Below are positions 38,470 to 48,068 of a DNA stretch of 64,000 nt, in pieces. Under the pieces are notes generated by a model, which did not search any database, was not told the DNA's origin, and saw only the letters and a program-made list of their open reading frames with translations. Origin of the DNA: Nakaseomyces glabratus (lineage: Eukaryota > Ascomycota > Saccharomycetes > Saccharomycetales > Saccharomycetaceae); the NCBI RefSeq assembly GCF_010111755.1, contig NC_088951.1, positions 310,001 to 374,000 on the forward strand, given 5' to 3'. The translations under genes were made by a program, and so were the position numbers. Positions within the stretch are counted from its first letter, which is position 1; every line of letters starts with the position of its first letter.

Positions 38470-39717
38470 TTAAGCAGATTCCTTCAACAAAGCTTCTCTC
38501 TTTTCAGCGACTCTTTGGGCTCTTCTCTCACGAGCAGCTCTGTTCTTCATTCTTCTAGCTTCAGCTTGTTCGCTCAAAGCCTTTTCACGTTGAGCATCAG
38601 CCTTAGCTTGGATAATGTGTTCAACCAAAGCTCTCTTGTGCTTGAAGGCGTTACCCTTAGCTTCCTTGTACAAAACGTGGTACAAGTGCTTGTCGATCTT
38701 ACCAGCGTCACGGTACTTAGCAAGCAATCTTCTCAAGACACGTAGTCTTCTGATCCAGACGACTTGGGATGGAAGACGAGCTTCCTTAGTACCCTTTCTC
38801 TTACCGTAACCAGTGTGACGACCGTTTCTCTTAGATAGAGCATGTTCTCTAGTTCTGGATCTAGAGTGAACGGTAACAGCCTTCTTGACAATGGTACCGT
38901 TCTTGACCAACTTTCTGATGGCGTTTCTGGAGTTGGCTTGAGCAATCTCAGAGGTTTCGTTTGGGTCCAACCAAACCTTTCTCTTACCAGCACCAATGAC
39001 AGAAGCGGCAAGTCTCTTTTGAGTACGTAAGTTAGCCCTGTAAAAATTTGCATGTTTTTCGTCACTCTCACAAAGTTGGAATAAAACAATACTATCCCAA
39101 TTACTTATCCCAATATATGATTTCTCTTTCCAAGTTATTTAATGCACACTGCATAAACAAACTCTAACATTCATAATGTGATATCATCATATTTTTAATT
39201 CTGAGTTTAGCACATAAATAGCACACAAAACCATTGGAAAGATTGTCAGAGAAATGGTTCTCCTATCCCATAATAGTTTGTACATGTCATCATAATATTT
39301 GAATAAACCATAGTCATATTGTAAGGAGATATCAATATAGGAATATAATTGGAGATAGTAATTATTTTCAAAAGTTTGAAAAAACAATAATGAATGTTAG
39401 TATATTAGAACTTATAATAATCAAAGCGTTCCCAGCTTGCAAATAGATGCTTGACCTATTGATCGATATCCTAACTTAAATTCAGTACGCTTATTTTCGT
39501 AATTACAGTTGTGGCGAGTCCAATAAAAGCATTTGATATATTCCTCTACTATCATTGTACCATACGCAAAAGCGCTACTGTCTCATTATCAGGCATATTA
39601 TTAATTTATAGGTGACTTTCACTGTCTTAACCATTTTTTTCATCAAAGCAACAATTTGGCATATGTTCGCTGGCGGGATTCCTAGCTTATATCTTCATAT
39701 CTCTTGGTAACATACAT
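38470..39717 (-). CDS. RPL19: 60S ribosomal protein L19 (two exons)
   Basis: eL19 is a 60S protein near the tunnel exit that also forms an intersubunit bridge. The coding sequence is complement(join(38470-39037, 39716-39717)), giving 189 residues, the same as in yeast. The first exon holds only the AT of the start codon. The G comes from exon 2, which continues [20 protein letters not shown]. This 2-nt first exon is also how both yeast RPL19 genes are built. The body is highly basic with the long C-terminal helix typical of eL19 ([20 protein letters not shown]). Codons are strongly optimal. S. cerevisiae has RPL19A and RPL19B, and I cannot assign one of the two. Confidence 0.95.
39038..39715 (-). 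other. RPL19: RPL19 intron
   Basis: This is a 678-nt intron on the minus strand. The 5' splice site GTATGT is at 39715-39710, directly after AT. The 3' splice site CAG is at 39040-39038. The only perfect TACTAAC is at 39402-39396, about 360 nt from the 3' site, which is unusually far, so a weaker site closer in may be used instead. Confidence 0.85.
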
Positions 39718-40764
39718 TTTCGCTCTAGGGTTTTAGTTCGTTTCCTTCTATGTTCTAAAAGTACGGTAAATTTCACTACGTAAAATACACAAATCTACCC
39801 AAGTTTCTTATATATCAAATTGACTATCTTTTCACATATTGAGCATCCCATCCAGTTTCTTTGCACAGTGGAGAAAGTGAAAGAAATTGCCCGGAATCAA
39901 AATTTCCACTGTTGCTCCGCTAGCTGCTGGGAGTCAGCGAACTCTACTGTCACTACTATCAGTGCACAGACACTCTCTCTCACTATGCAGTCCCTGTCTT
40001 CCCACCATTCCCAGCCTAGACGTGTGGCTCCAGGCAAGTATCCTCCTTCTGGCAGCGTGGAGTCTCGCTAGGCTAGGCTCAGACTATCGTTCCCCTACCG
40101 TTAGTGCCTCCCAACTGTCTCAAGCCAGAATCCCCCAGTAAGTGTAATCTAGCATGGCATTCCAGCATAAGCAGGGCGAGGTAGGGCTGTCTGACACTCC
40201 AACAGGGGAGATTTGGTCTCTTACCCCCCTGGCCCAGCATCTCGGCTTAGGCTCTGGGTTGTTCAGCAAGAATGGGCTCAGCAGGAATAGGAAGAGGGGG
40301 AGGTATTGTCCAGTCCCCCACCAAAGTGACGATCCCACAACAACGGCACTACATGCTCTCACAAGGGAAAGCTAGGCAGAAGGACGTTGGCCGGGCCTGC
40401 CTACGGTTCTGCCTACTAAGAAGAAACGCTCCCCCCTCCCATCACTGTGCAACTATACTACATCGTTTTTTTTTAAAATATATCTAATTATGTATGGGTG
40501 TTATGTAAAGTGTGTGGGTGTTTGTCGTCACAATTTTCTTTCTTCTTTATTTATCTGGTCTTCTGTTCTCCGTACAAATGTATACAAATGCATAATTGAG
40601 AGCTGTATTCAGTGTAAAGAGTATGTACAGCTTGCTTCTCAACGTTACAGATGAATCTTAAATAACTATTCTATTTCTTACATGGATCGTTTAATTGTTT
40701 GACGTGATTACTTTTGTGCGTGTTTTGTGTACCCATTTGGAATAATTAAGTTTAATTTTGTGCA
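39718..40764 (-). promoter_or_regulatory. RPL19 promoter region, IME4 3' flank
   Basis: This 1.05-kb gap has a GC-rich body (about 39880-40450) with C-runs on the plus strand (for example near 40225, 40310 and 40435). Its far end carries two Rap1-type sites (separate entry). I see no ORF with a recognisable product and no RNA gene. Confidence 0.5.
40490..40521 (-). promoter_or_regulatory. Tandem Rap1-type sites of the RPL19 promoter
   Basis: ATGTATGGGTGT (40490-40501) is the exact reverse of the RPG box ACACCCATACAT, and TGTGTGGGTGT (40511-40521) is a close second copy 20 bp on. Paired Rap1 sites are the usual ribosomal-protein promoter signature. They lie about 775 bp upstream of the RPL19 ATG, which is far for such a gene. 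Confidence 0.7.
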
Positions 40765-42324
40765 CTACGTTGATTTTTTGTTAGCCAATTCTTGAATGAG
40801 TAGACGGTTCTTAATTTCGGGATCGATGACATGTGTACCTTCCAATTGATTCCCTATCGTTATCCACCCTGGACGTAAATTATGGACTCTTCCAAATATC
40901 TCTAATTTACGTGATTTAGAGCCCACCAATCTCTCCACAATTCCATAAACTTCATCTGGTTTCCTCGATGTCTCGCGTGTGGGTGATACAATGATGTCAA
41001 GGTCAATGTTGCGATTTAGCCACTCAGGATCGCCCTTTAAACCAAGAAGGAGATGCTCCTTTGAGTGATTCAGCCAGTGACCAGTTCTACCTGTGACAAT
41101 AGTTCTGCCCAGCTGGTTTGTCTTAACCCATGAAATTTCGTTTATGACTTTGTAACCCCATTTCTTCAGCGATTCCTTACCGAGCTCAATGGCACGGCCG
41201 GTGACCCAAAGTAATAGTATACCTTCATCTTGTAAGATATTCAACGGCAAATTGAGCAATTCAGTGTCGTTACATGTACCGTATGGTAAATGCATATGGA
41301 TGTTCCATGCTGGGTCAGCAATAACTGCAGAGAACTTTCCTAATAGTGATAAATCGAATTTCCTGACATCGCATTGTATCCATTGCGGGGGCGCTACATT
41401 ACGTGATAAATTGGAACAGCATTCTCCCCTTGTATACAAAGATATCCATGAGTTCTTAGATCTTGCTATATTCTCATCTGCCAACCATGAATTATACTTT
41501 GTTTCCAAGATTTGAGGGGTAAATTGTAAATAGTGTACATACCGGCAACAGTGCATTTTATGGCATGTGTCCAAATATGAACAATCTCCTAAGTTGGGGT
41601 CAGTCTTAGGTTTCATATTTGGTACAAAGTGTATCTTGTTCTGAACACATTGTATGAACTCTTGTTTTTGATTTATGAAGATTGGCCATTTTAAGGAGAT
41701 TATTTTGTTATTTGAGATCATTGTGCATTTGGAAAGCAACTCTCTGTGCTCTAAGCTATTACAACGTGGAATTACTGGCTCGACAGGTTCTAGTTGTTTT
41801 GCCCTTTCTATACCTAATTGTGTAGCCTGAGTACGTGTAGTCAAAATGGCTTCAATTCTTTTCTGAAAATCGGAACTCTTGTCCTCAATTAGGCGCCTAA
41901 ATTTTTCCTCCTGTTTTAAGCCATTCAACTTGAGCTCATCTCCCTTGGGGTGTTGTCTCTTTCTGTTTTTCAATATACAATGGAACTCGTGTAATATAGC
42001 ACAATCAATGTAAGTTATAATGGGCTCTTCATTCAGATCGCCGATTTTCAACTCAATCCCATGTGAGATCTCATGAATGGCATTTATGATTCTCTTGAAT
42101 GCTTCTATTTTGACATTAGTAGCCTTATAGATCACAAACACTTGGGAAAGCTCACCAGAAATTGGTGGACTCATGATCTCAATGTGATTGTCCATAAGGA
42201 ATTTCACCACTTCCACTGTGTCGCAGTGCATTTTTCTTTTGATCTCAGTTTGTTGGGCTACCCATCTAGGAATCACATACAATAGAAAATATCTCCCAGA
42301 AATTTCTTGGACATGGGCCTCCAT
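40765..42324 (-). CDS. IME4: Ime4, METTL3-family mRNA N6-adenosine methyltransferase
   Basis: Ime4 is the catalytic subunit of the yeast mRNA m6A methyltransferase (MIS complex with Mum2 and Slz1), active in early meiosis. The product is 519 residues, shorter than yeast Ime4 (600), mainly because the Gln-rich C-terminal tail is missing. A Cys/His cluster (CSYLDTCHKMHCCRYVHY) lies before the MT-A70 domain, at about 250-270. The catalytic motif reads DPAW at 337-340, where METTL3 has DPPW. The flanking sequence (NIHMHLPYGTCND, LLLWVTGRAIELGKE, TGRTGHWLNHSKEHLLLGLKG) is strongly conserved. The divergent neighbour is HOS2, as in yeast YGL192W-YGL194C. Confidence 0.94.
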   Translation of the reverse strand: MEAHVQEISGRYFLLYVIPRWVAQQTEIKRKMHCDTVEVVKFLMDNHIEIMSPPISGELSQVFVIYKATNVKIEAFKRIINAIHEISHGIELKIGDLNEEPIITYIDCAILHEFHCILKNRKRQHPKGDELKLNGLKQEEKFRRLIEDKSSDFQKRIEAILTTRTQATQLGIERAKQLEPVEPVIPRCNSLEHRELLSKCTMISNNKIISLKWPIFINQKQEFIQCVQNKIHFVPNMKPKTDPNLGDCSYLDTCHKMHCCRYVHYLQFTPQILETKYNSWLADENIARSKNSWISLYTRGECCSNLSRNVAPPQWIQCDVRKFDLSLLGKFSAVIADPAWNIHMHLPYGTCNDTELLNLPLNILQDEGILLLWVTGRAIELGKESLKKWGYKVINEISWVKTNQLGRTIVTGRTGHWLNHSKEHLLLGLKGDPEWLNRNIDLDIIVSPTRETSRKPDEVYGIVERLVGSKSRKLEIFGRVHNLRPGWITIGNQLEGTHVIDPEIKNRLLIQELANKKST

Positions 42325-43163
42325 TTATATATCCTGGACAGGTTGCACCAGTTTGTCTTATGTTTCATGTTCAGATCTGGCGCGTGCTGTTAACGCGATT
42401 TAATTTTTTACATTTTTTAAAGGCGGACTGGCGCTTACAGTTAGGCAGCATTATTGGAATACAAACAAAAGGGCAAGTTCATACGGGCAAAGAGCTACTC
42501 TGATCTTCTTTAGAAATTATGAAACGGACATGGTCCTAGTATCTACAGTTAGTAATTTAGTATTGGAAGGAGACTCATCAGATTAATTGTCATTTATGGA
42601 ATATGTGACATCGACAAAACGGAGGGAAAAAGATTTTAAGACTGAAAGGTTGCTTGAATAGTTTAATTCCGGATAGGTTTTAAGCTGTTGAACAGATTAT
42701 TATTTTTGATTGTATGCTTTCTTCAGTTTAAATGCTGTCAGGATTGCCTCGCATTCGATAGGACACATCTCTCATCACGTGCTTTGTGCACTGACACGAC
42801 ATGCTCATAGAGTGGGCACACACTGCGAGAATATTCTAAAACATACAAGAGACATTTGACATTTACTGGTTTACATCATCGCAGTTTCAAAACACTATTG
42901 TTGATAAGGTGTTAAAAGGATCCATTAACCGTTCTTCATTGGTACTGGTGTATTTGTTTAGCAAGCGTCACAGAACTTGAACTGATATCAGTTAACTTCC
43001 TTTGCATTGGAATAGAGAGTGGATTTAAAGGTAGATTATCTAATATTATAGCGACTAAGTTAAGGAGTTGGGTATCAAGATTAATTAAGCAATCAAGAAG
43101 TGTTCATCTAGTGATTATAAGCCGTTTTGCATCCAGTTGAATTTATCATTTTCTGGTTATACT
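42325..43163. promoter_or_regulatory. Divergent promoter IME4 / HOS2
   Basis: This 839-bp gap has a CACGTG E-box (42776-42781), the core of Cbf1 and Pho4 sites. I did not find a full URS1 (TAGCCGCCGA). Only GGCGGA occurs, near 42423. No gene is visible. Confidence 0.4.
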
Positions 43164-44516
43164 ATGTCAGGGACTTTTAGTGTGGATAGCAAAACTAAAG
43201 AGTTTCAGCCTTTGTATGAATTCGGCTCTAACTATGCCCCTCGAGTATCTTATCACATAAATCCTGAAGTATCACATTACCACTATGGAGTACGACATCC
43301 TATGAAACCCTTTCGCTTGATGCTGACGGATCATTTAGTCTCGGGGTATGGACTACACAAAATCATGGATCTATACAAGACTAGAAAAGCCACTGCAGAA
43401 GAAATGGAAGAATTTCATTCGGAAGACTACGTTAATTTCCTTTCAAAAGTAACACCAGAGAATTTGAGTAAACTTCCGAGAGGTACCTTAGAGAAATTTA
43501 ACATTGGTGATGATTGTCCGATTTTCCCAAATATATTCCAGTACAGTTCATTGTACACAGGGGCATCTCTTGATGCTTCTAGAAAGTTGATAAATAACCA
43601 ATCAGATATTGCAATCAATTGGTCAGGTGGGTTACATCACGCCAAAAAGAATAGCCCTTCTGGTTTCTGTTATATTAATGATATTGTCCTGGCAATATTA
43701 AACCTGCTGCGGTATCATCCTAGAGTCTTGTACATTGACATCGATTTGCATCATGGTGACGGTGTCCAGGAAGCCTTTTACACCACTGATCGTGTATATA
43801 CTATTTCATTTCACAAATATAATGGAGAGTTTTTTCCAGGAACGGGTAAAAACGATGAAACAGGTTGTGCAGATGGTAAGCATTTTGCTATGAATGTGCC
43901 TTTAGAAGATGGTATCGATGACGACTCGTATATCAATCTTTTCAAATCCATAATAGATCCACTAATCACTACATTTAAGCCAACTGTTATCTTGCAACAA
44001 TGTGGTGCCGACTCTTTGGGACACGATAGGCTGGGATGTTTCAATCTTAATATTAAAGCTCACGGTGAATGTGTTAAATTTGTAAGAAGTTTTGGTATTC
44101 CCATGTTAGTAGTTGGTGGTGGTGGTTACACACCGAGAAACGTCTCCAGATTGTGGACTTACGAAACAGGTATTCTGAATAATGTTCTCTTACCGGAAGA
44201 ACTACCAGATAATTTACCATTTAAGGAAAGTTTTGGGCCAGACTACTCGTTATATCCAGTTCTAGATAACTTATACGAGAATAGAAACAGCAAAAAGTTC
44301 CTGGAAGACATAAGGATTAGATGCTTGGAGAACATCAGGTTTTTGCAAGGTGCACCGAGTGTACGTATGGATGCAGAGAATATACCTACACAGGATATCT
44401 CGGGTCTTACAGAAGAAGAAGAAGAGCTGATAAAAGAGATGAACGAGGAGGATGAGGACTGGAGACTCCAAGAGATTGAGAAAGAGAACGCAAAGATGAT
44501 GGAACTCATATATTAG
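43164..44516 (+). CDS. HOS2: Hos2, class I histone deacetylase of the Set3 complex
   Basis: Hos2 is a zinc-dependent deacetylase in the Set3C complex that acts on histones H3 and H4 in transcribed regions and represses meiotic genes. I start at 43164 ([13 protein letters not shown]), matching yeast MSGTFSYDVKTKE. This gives 450 residues (452 in yeast). A longer start at 43137 adds nine unmatched residues. The active site is intact: His158-His159 in SGGLHHAKK, Asp194 and His196 in DIDLHHGDG, and the Tyr in [14 protein letters not shown]. The family also contains Rpd3, but the N-terminus and the pairing with IME4 identify Hos2 (YGL194C). The C-terminus is acidic and helical ([17 protein letters not shown]). 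Confidence 0.96.
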   Translation: MSGTFSVDSKTKEFQPLYEFGSNYAPRVSYHINPEVSHYHYGVRHPMKPFRLMLTDHLVSGYGLHKIMDLYKTRKATAEEMEEFHSEDYVNFLSKVTPENLSKLPRGTLEKFNIGDDCPIFPNIFQYSSLYTGASLDASRKLINNQSDIAINWSGGLHHAKKNSPSGFCYINDIVLAILNLLRYHPRVLYIDIDLHHGDGVQEAFYTTDRVYTISFHKYNGEFFPGTGKNDETGCADGKHFAMNVPLEDGIDDDSYINLFKSIIDPLITTFKPTVILQQCGADSLGHDRLGCFNLNIKAHGECVKFVRSFGIPMLVVGGGGYTPRNVSRLWTYETGILNNVLLPEELPDNLPFKESFGPDYSLYPVLDNLYENRNSKKFLEDIRIRCLENIRFLQGAPSVRMDAENIPTQDISGLTEEEEELIKEMNEEDEDWRLQEIEKENAKMMELIY

Positions 44517-45148
44517 CAGCTACATACTATTTACGATAATGAGAAGCAACTAAGCAATTTGGCTGCTGGATAACCAAATTGAGTATTTAAATAGATGAGA
44601 ACACATCTCAAAAACATGAAAATTGTATCACTATTACCATAATTATAGATATAGATAGCAACTGTTCAGGCACACCGGCATTTGGTATGTGAGCCTTTTA
44701 ATGGTGTCATATGAGACGATCTGGGAATATATGAGTCCGCACTAGAATTCAACGATTTTTGTGAGTTGGCTCCCCTGAAACTGGTTCCAACGACTTCTCT
44801 TCGCTTAGTCTGTGGGGCATCTTGTGAAGGCCTGCCACAACTGATTTTTGACAAGGTTCATATATTAACTAATGAGCTCATCGCTTCTGTATTTGCTTGA
44901 TTTTAAAGGTCCTTATAGCTAGTTTCAAGTATTTGTGATAGCAACTGGCTGTGGAATTGGTGTATGTACTTTTGTCCTGCCAAAGGAAAGACATCTGATT
45001 CACTCCTATTTGGTTATTTTATTTCAAAGTTGATTTCAACAAGTGATTGCGGTTTCAATATTGTTAACTTGAGCTCTATCCGCTGTTTCTATTGGAGAAC
45101 AAAAGGAATACTTTGGGGAACTTTGCATTTTGACTAGACGTGAATACA
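44517..45148. other. HOS2-ASI1 intergenic region
   Basis: This 632-bp gap is a synteny breakpoint. It includes a hairpin-rich segment (44655-44860, separate entry) and an exact PAC element (CTCATCGC, 44877-44884). The remainder shows no gene. Confidence 0.4.
44655..44860 (-). other. Hairpin-rich segment, possible ncRNA or short ORF
   Basis: This segment is less AT-rich than its flanks and contains a strong hairpin (about 44811-44846, with paired arms TGTGG and CCACA extended by GGCCTT/AAG-GCC), a second one (GTTGG/CCAAC, about 44765-44792), and a third near 44669-44695 (GGC...GCC). On the minus strand the third is followed by ACA and three bases, as in an H/ACA snoRNA. A PAC element lies just upstream on that strand. 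A minus-strand frame of about 62 codons (44854-44666) also crosses it, but it has no ATG near its start. The evidence does not decide between the two. Confidence 0.3.
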
Positions 45149-47026
45149 ATGGCCATATTCTCAGGTGTTACGGTAGACCTGTCGGTGATATTCACCAATG
45201 TCTACATCATGGCATACCTGGTTTCGCGGATAATATCCAATATTCTGATAAGAATATGTTCTATGCGGACACGTATGACCCCTATCAAGCTTCCTGTTTG
45301 GTCAAGGATAATGTTTCATGGTATAAGTGCAGTTTATGCAGTCATGCTTCTGGTACGAATTGAGCATCTGCTAGGAAACATAGATATAGGGATGAATGTT
45401 ACGTTAGAGGATCTATGTGTTCAAGTGTATTTGTGTGTTTTGATGTTTGGCTGTGTTGAGGAATTCACAGCAACCACCACCAACAGGAAAGTTATCAAAG
45501 CCACTTTTTCTAGTCCAATCTTGTTGGCGGCAGATATGGTCCAGGCTATTAACGGTACAACAAGTTTGAAATTGGATTTACTAAGAGTAACACTCCGTTA
45601 TTGTGTTGTCGAAAATCTTTTAGTACAACTTATAGAGTTGATAGACAAGAGAAACTTACGTTTTTTAAGTTCTTTACTAGTGGAATTCTTTAGGACGTTT
45701 ACAATTTTGAAGATCATGATTAGAGAAGAAAATGGGTATGAGTTTGGTTCTACTTTTGCATATGGCCAGTTTTTAAACTTCTTCTGGCCAGCTACACTGT
45801 TTATATTAACATACATTCCATATCAAGTGGCTAAGTTAGTCAGGTGGGACCCGTTTGAAAATAACAGTAAGATTAAAACACAAAGAAATGCCAGTAAACT
45901 TCAATATTATATGTTTTTCGAAGGTCTAAAATCGACCTTAAATTTTACCGGTTCAGAATCAGTGGAAGAGTTGCTTGTAACTTACCTGAACAGGCTTTGT
46001 AACATTTTTTTCTTTGACAAGCAATCTGTTCAAAATGAAATGGAGGAATTACAATTACCAAATAAGATCAGTCATAGCTATGTTATTAGTGGCTACTTGA
46101 ATCCAATCAAGGGGGCACCAGAAGATGTTATAAAAGGAGATGTCACAGACAATGATGGTAAGGCACCAGTATCTGGTGTCGAGAAAGCATTTTCTATCTT
46201 GCCCTTTTACAGCCCATTACTCTTTGCAAACGTGAAAACAATCAAATCGGTCATATCATGGATATTTATGAAAGTTAGATCTTTCTATAAAACTACCGAA
46301 GATATCGAAAGTACAGAAGAGAAAAGGAAGAATGACCTCAATAAAGTAGATTTTAACTCTTACATCACTGAGAAAAACTACTATAAGTTCCTTACTAAAC
46401 CCATTACAAACGCTATCCCACAACCGAACAAGAATGTGGAAAATATTCTGCCTTTGTTGTTACCTGAAGAGGATAACTCAGAGGATTACGTCCCAGATAA
46501 TGACGAATTAGATGATGATGATTATGATGAAAATATTACAGATGATAATGAACATGATGACAGTAACGAAGACAAAGAAAAGAGTAACAGCTCCAGAATC
46601 TCGAATAATGACTTACAGAAGGAACTTGTTAGTTTGATAACACCACTTCCGGAGGAAGTCGAAACATTGGATGGCATGACATGGAATACCTCGGTATGGA
46701 CAAGATATAAATATAGAGACTCGTTAAATCAATGTCTAACAAGAAACAAGTATAGTGAACTTAATCCCGATGGTGTGTTGACAGAGGCATTTATTGAGAG
46801 GGTCAGCCATAATGCAAATAAGATACATACACACGAGGATCTTGAAGGCGAATTAGATTTATCTTGTGTGATATGTAAGGTGAACACCAGAAAGATTGTG
46901 CTGTGGCCATGTAGATGTCTAGCAATTTGTGATGAATGTAGAGTCTCTTTGGGAACGCGGGGCTTCAAGAAATGTGCATGTTGTAACACGAATATTGAGG
47001 CTTACAGTAAACTTAATATTGTGTGA
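45149..47026 (+). CDS. ASI1: Asi1, inner nuclear membrane RING ubiquitin ligase subunit
   Basis: Asi1 with Asi3 and Asi2 forms the inner-nuclear-membrane ubiquitin ligase that degrades the Stp1/Stp2 precursors that leak into the nucleus, and also misplaced membrane proteins. The first ATG of the frame is at 45149 (MAIFSGVTVDLS), giving 625 residues (624 in yeast Asi1). The N-terminal half has several membrane segments (for example YLVSRIISNILI, VYLCVLMFGCV, FFWPATLFILTYI). An acidic Asp/Glu/Asn-rich stretch lies at about 430-480. A C-terminal RING lies at 573-612 (CVIC ... CRCLAICDEC ... CACC). Asi1 and Asi3 are related. The neighbours SNR30-ADE17-RPL15 point to the ASI1 locus (YMR119W). Confidence 0.9.
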   Translation: MAIFSGVTVDLSVIFTNVYIMAYLVSRIISNILIRICSMRTRMTPIKLPVWSRIMFHGISAVYAVMLLVRIEHLLGNIDIGMNVTLEDLCVQVYLCVLMFGCVEEFTATTTNRKVIKATFSSPILLAADMVQAINGTTSLKLDLLRVTLRYCVVENLLVQLIELIDKRNLRFLSSLLVEFFRTFTILKIMIREENGYEFGSTFAYGQFLNFFWPATLFILTYIPYQVAKLVRWDPFENNSKIKTQRNASKLQYYMFFEGLKSTLNFTGSESVEELLVTYLNRLCNIFFFDKQSVQNEMEELQLPNKISHSYVISGYLNPIKGAPEDVIKGDVTDNDGKAPVSGVEKAFSILPFYSPLLFANVKTIKSVISWIFMKVRSFYKTTEDIESTEEKRKNDLNKVDFNSYITEKNYYKFLTKPITNAIPQPNKNVENILPLLLPEEDNSEDYVPDNDELDDDDYDENITDDNEHDDSNEDKEKSNSSRISNNDLQKELVSLITPLPEEVETLDGMTWNTSVWTRYKYRDSLNQCLTRNKYSELNPDGVLTEAFIERVSHNANKIHTHEDLEGELDLSCVICKVNTRKIVLWPCRCLAICDECRVSLGTRGFKKCACCNTNIEAYSKLNIV

Positions 47027-47492
47027 CTTATAAACTTCTACATCGTATTTTAGCCCAATTATTCTCTCACATTTTTTTATTTGCAATTTATAAGAATCAA
47101 ATGATGTGTCATTTCACATTACTGGAGGATCTCGTTGCATTCAGATAGCAGAACTTACATTTTTTATAACAATGCTTTACTTTCAGTCTCGAAGAATTAT
47201 GCTATGTTGTTGTTCATCATGGCTAAGTTTTGCAAACTTTTAAATAAAATTTTTTGATAGATAGTTACTATTCTGGCTAGTTAAAACTTATAACCATTTG
47301 CATTATTGAAACCCTATAACTGCTATTGATTTGTCGTGCTGCGGTACCTCATCGCATTTCACTATGCAAAAAAATTTTAATGTATCAGAATGTCTGGAAA
47401 AAAAGTATATAAAGAGCTAACATCCTGAATATTCTACTGTTTCAGTTTTTAATACTAGTTAAATCTATTCTTATTTTGAAGTTTTAAAAAAT
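47027..47492 (+). promoter_or_regulatory. SNR30 promoter: PAC, RRPE-like and TATA
   Basis: An exact PAC element (CTCATCGC, 47348-47355), an A/T-rich RRPE-like AAAAATTTT (47370-47378) and a strong TATA box (TATATAAA, 47406-47413) are stacked in that order. The TATA lies 87 bp before the predicted RNA start. This is the promoter layout expected for a Pol II snoRNA gene. Confidence 0.7.
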
Positions 47493-48068
47493 AACCATAG
47501 TCCCGCGTTGGGAAAAATCTAATAGGTAAGAGGAATAGTATGGCTATCTCTTTTGAGATCCCATATGATGTCCTTGCTATTGCTGCTTAACTTATCTACC
47601 AATTTCCCAACACTTTCAGCGCTCGAGAGGCAGAGTCTCAAGGAACCCAAGACGTAATTGATTTAGTTTCCTGTCTATTTATTTAGGTGGGAGGTCCTTT
47701 GGTTATTTACTTCTCCTCTACGGGCTTCGTGCTCGTGGGGTTTTGAGTCGTTTTTGGCCATCGGATTTGAATTGATTATTGTTTTCGAGGTTGTTGCCAT
47801 TACGTATATGGATGAGACAGAAGTAGCCCCGCTGACGGGTCACCAATTGTTAGATCAAGTAGGACGCATGATCTTGAATTCTCCTTTTGTGGAAAATTGA
47901 GAGGTTTCAAAATCTAGGATTTATCCCATTTTTTGTTTTCACTCTTTTGGAATCTTTAGGATTGAGTTCGATCGTCTTTGTTGTCGTTCTACAGCGGTAT
48001 ATTCCTGAACACTATGTAGACCCTTGCTGGTCGATGATCATTTGGGTAAAACCATACTGCATACATTC
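47493..48068 (+). ncRNA. SNR30: snR30, H/ACA snoRNA for 18S rRNA processing
   Basis: snR30 (U17) is the essential H/ACA snoRNA that pairs with 18S rRNA for early cleavage of pre-rRNA and does not guide pseudouridylation. The two conserved 18S-pairing motifs lie in the right place in the 3' hairpin: m1 ATATTCCT at 47999-48006 and m2 AAACCAT at 48049-48055. Box ACA is at 48063-48065 with three bases to the 3' end. The 5' end is placed at AACCATAGTC (47493), which I recall as the start of yeast snR30. The predicted length is about 576 nt (606 in yeast). In yeast SNR30 lies beside ADE16 in the same relative orientation, which is the arrangement seen here. Ends are approximate. Confidence 0.88.

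Noticed and set aside
40154..40375. Plus-strand frame of 73 codons in the GC-rich RPL19 upstream region
   Set aside because: GC-rich sequence gives stop-poor frames. Composition and lack of domain or neighbour support argue against a gene.
40400..40764. Antisense regulatory RNA promoter (RME2-like, a1-alpha2 site) downstream of IME4
   Set aside because: I looked for the a1-alpha2 operator pattern and did not find it. The Rap1-type sites there fit the RPL19 promoter better.
45130..45363. Plus-strand frame of 77 codons overlapping the start of ASI1
   Set aside because: It lies wholly over the conserved ASI1 N-terminal region in another frame and has no homologue I recognise.
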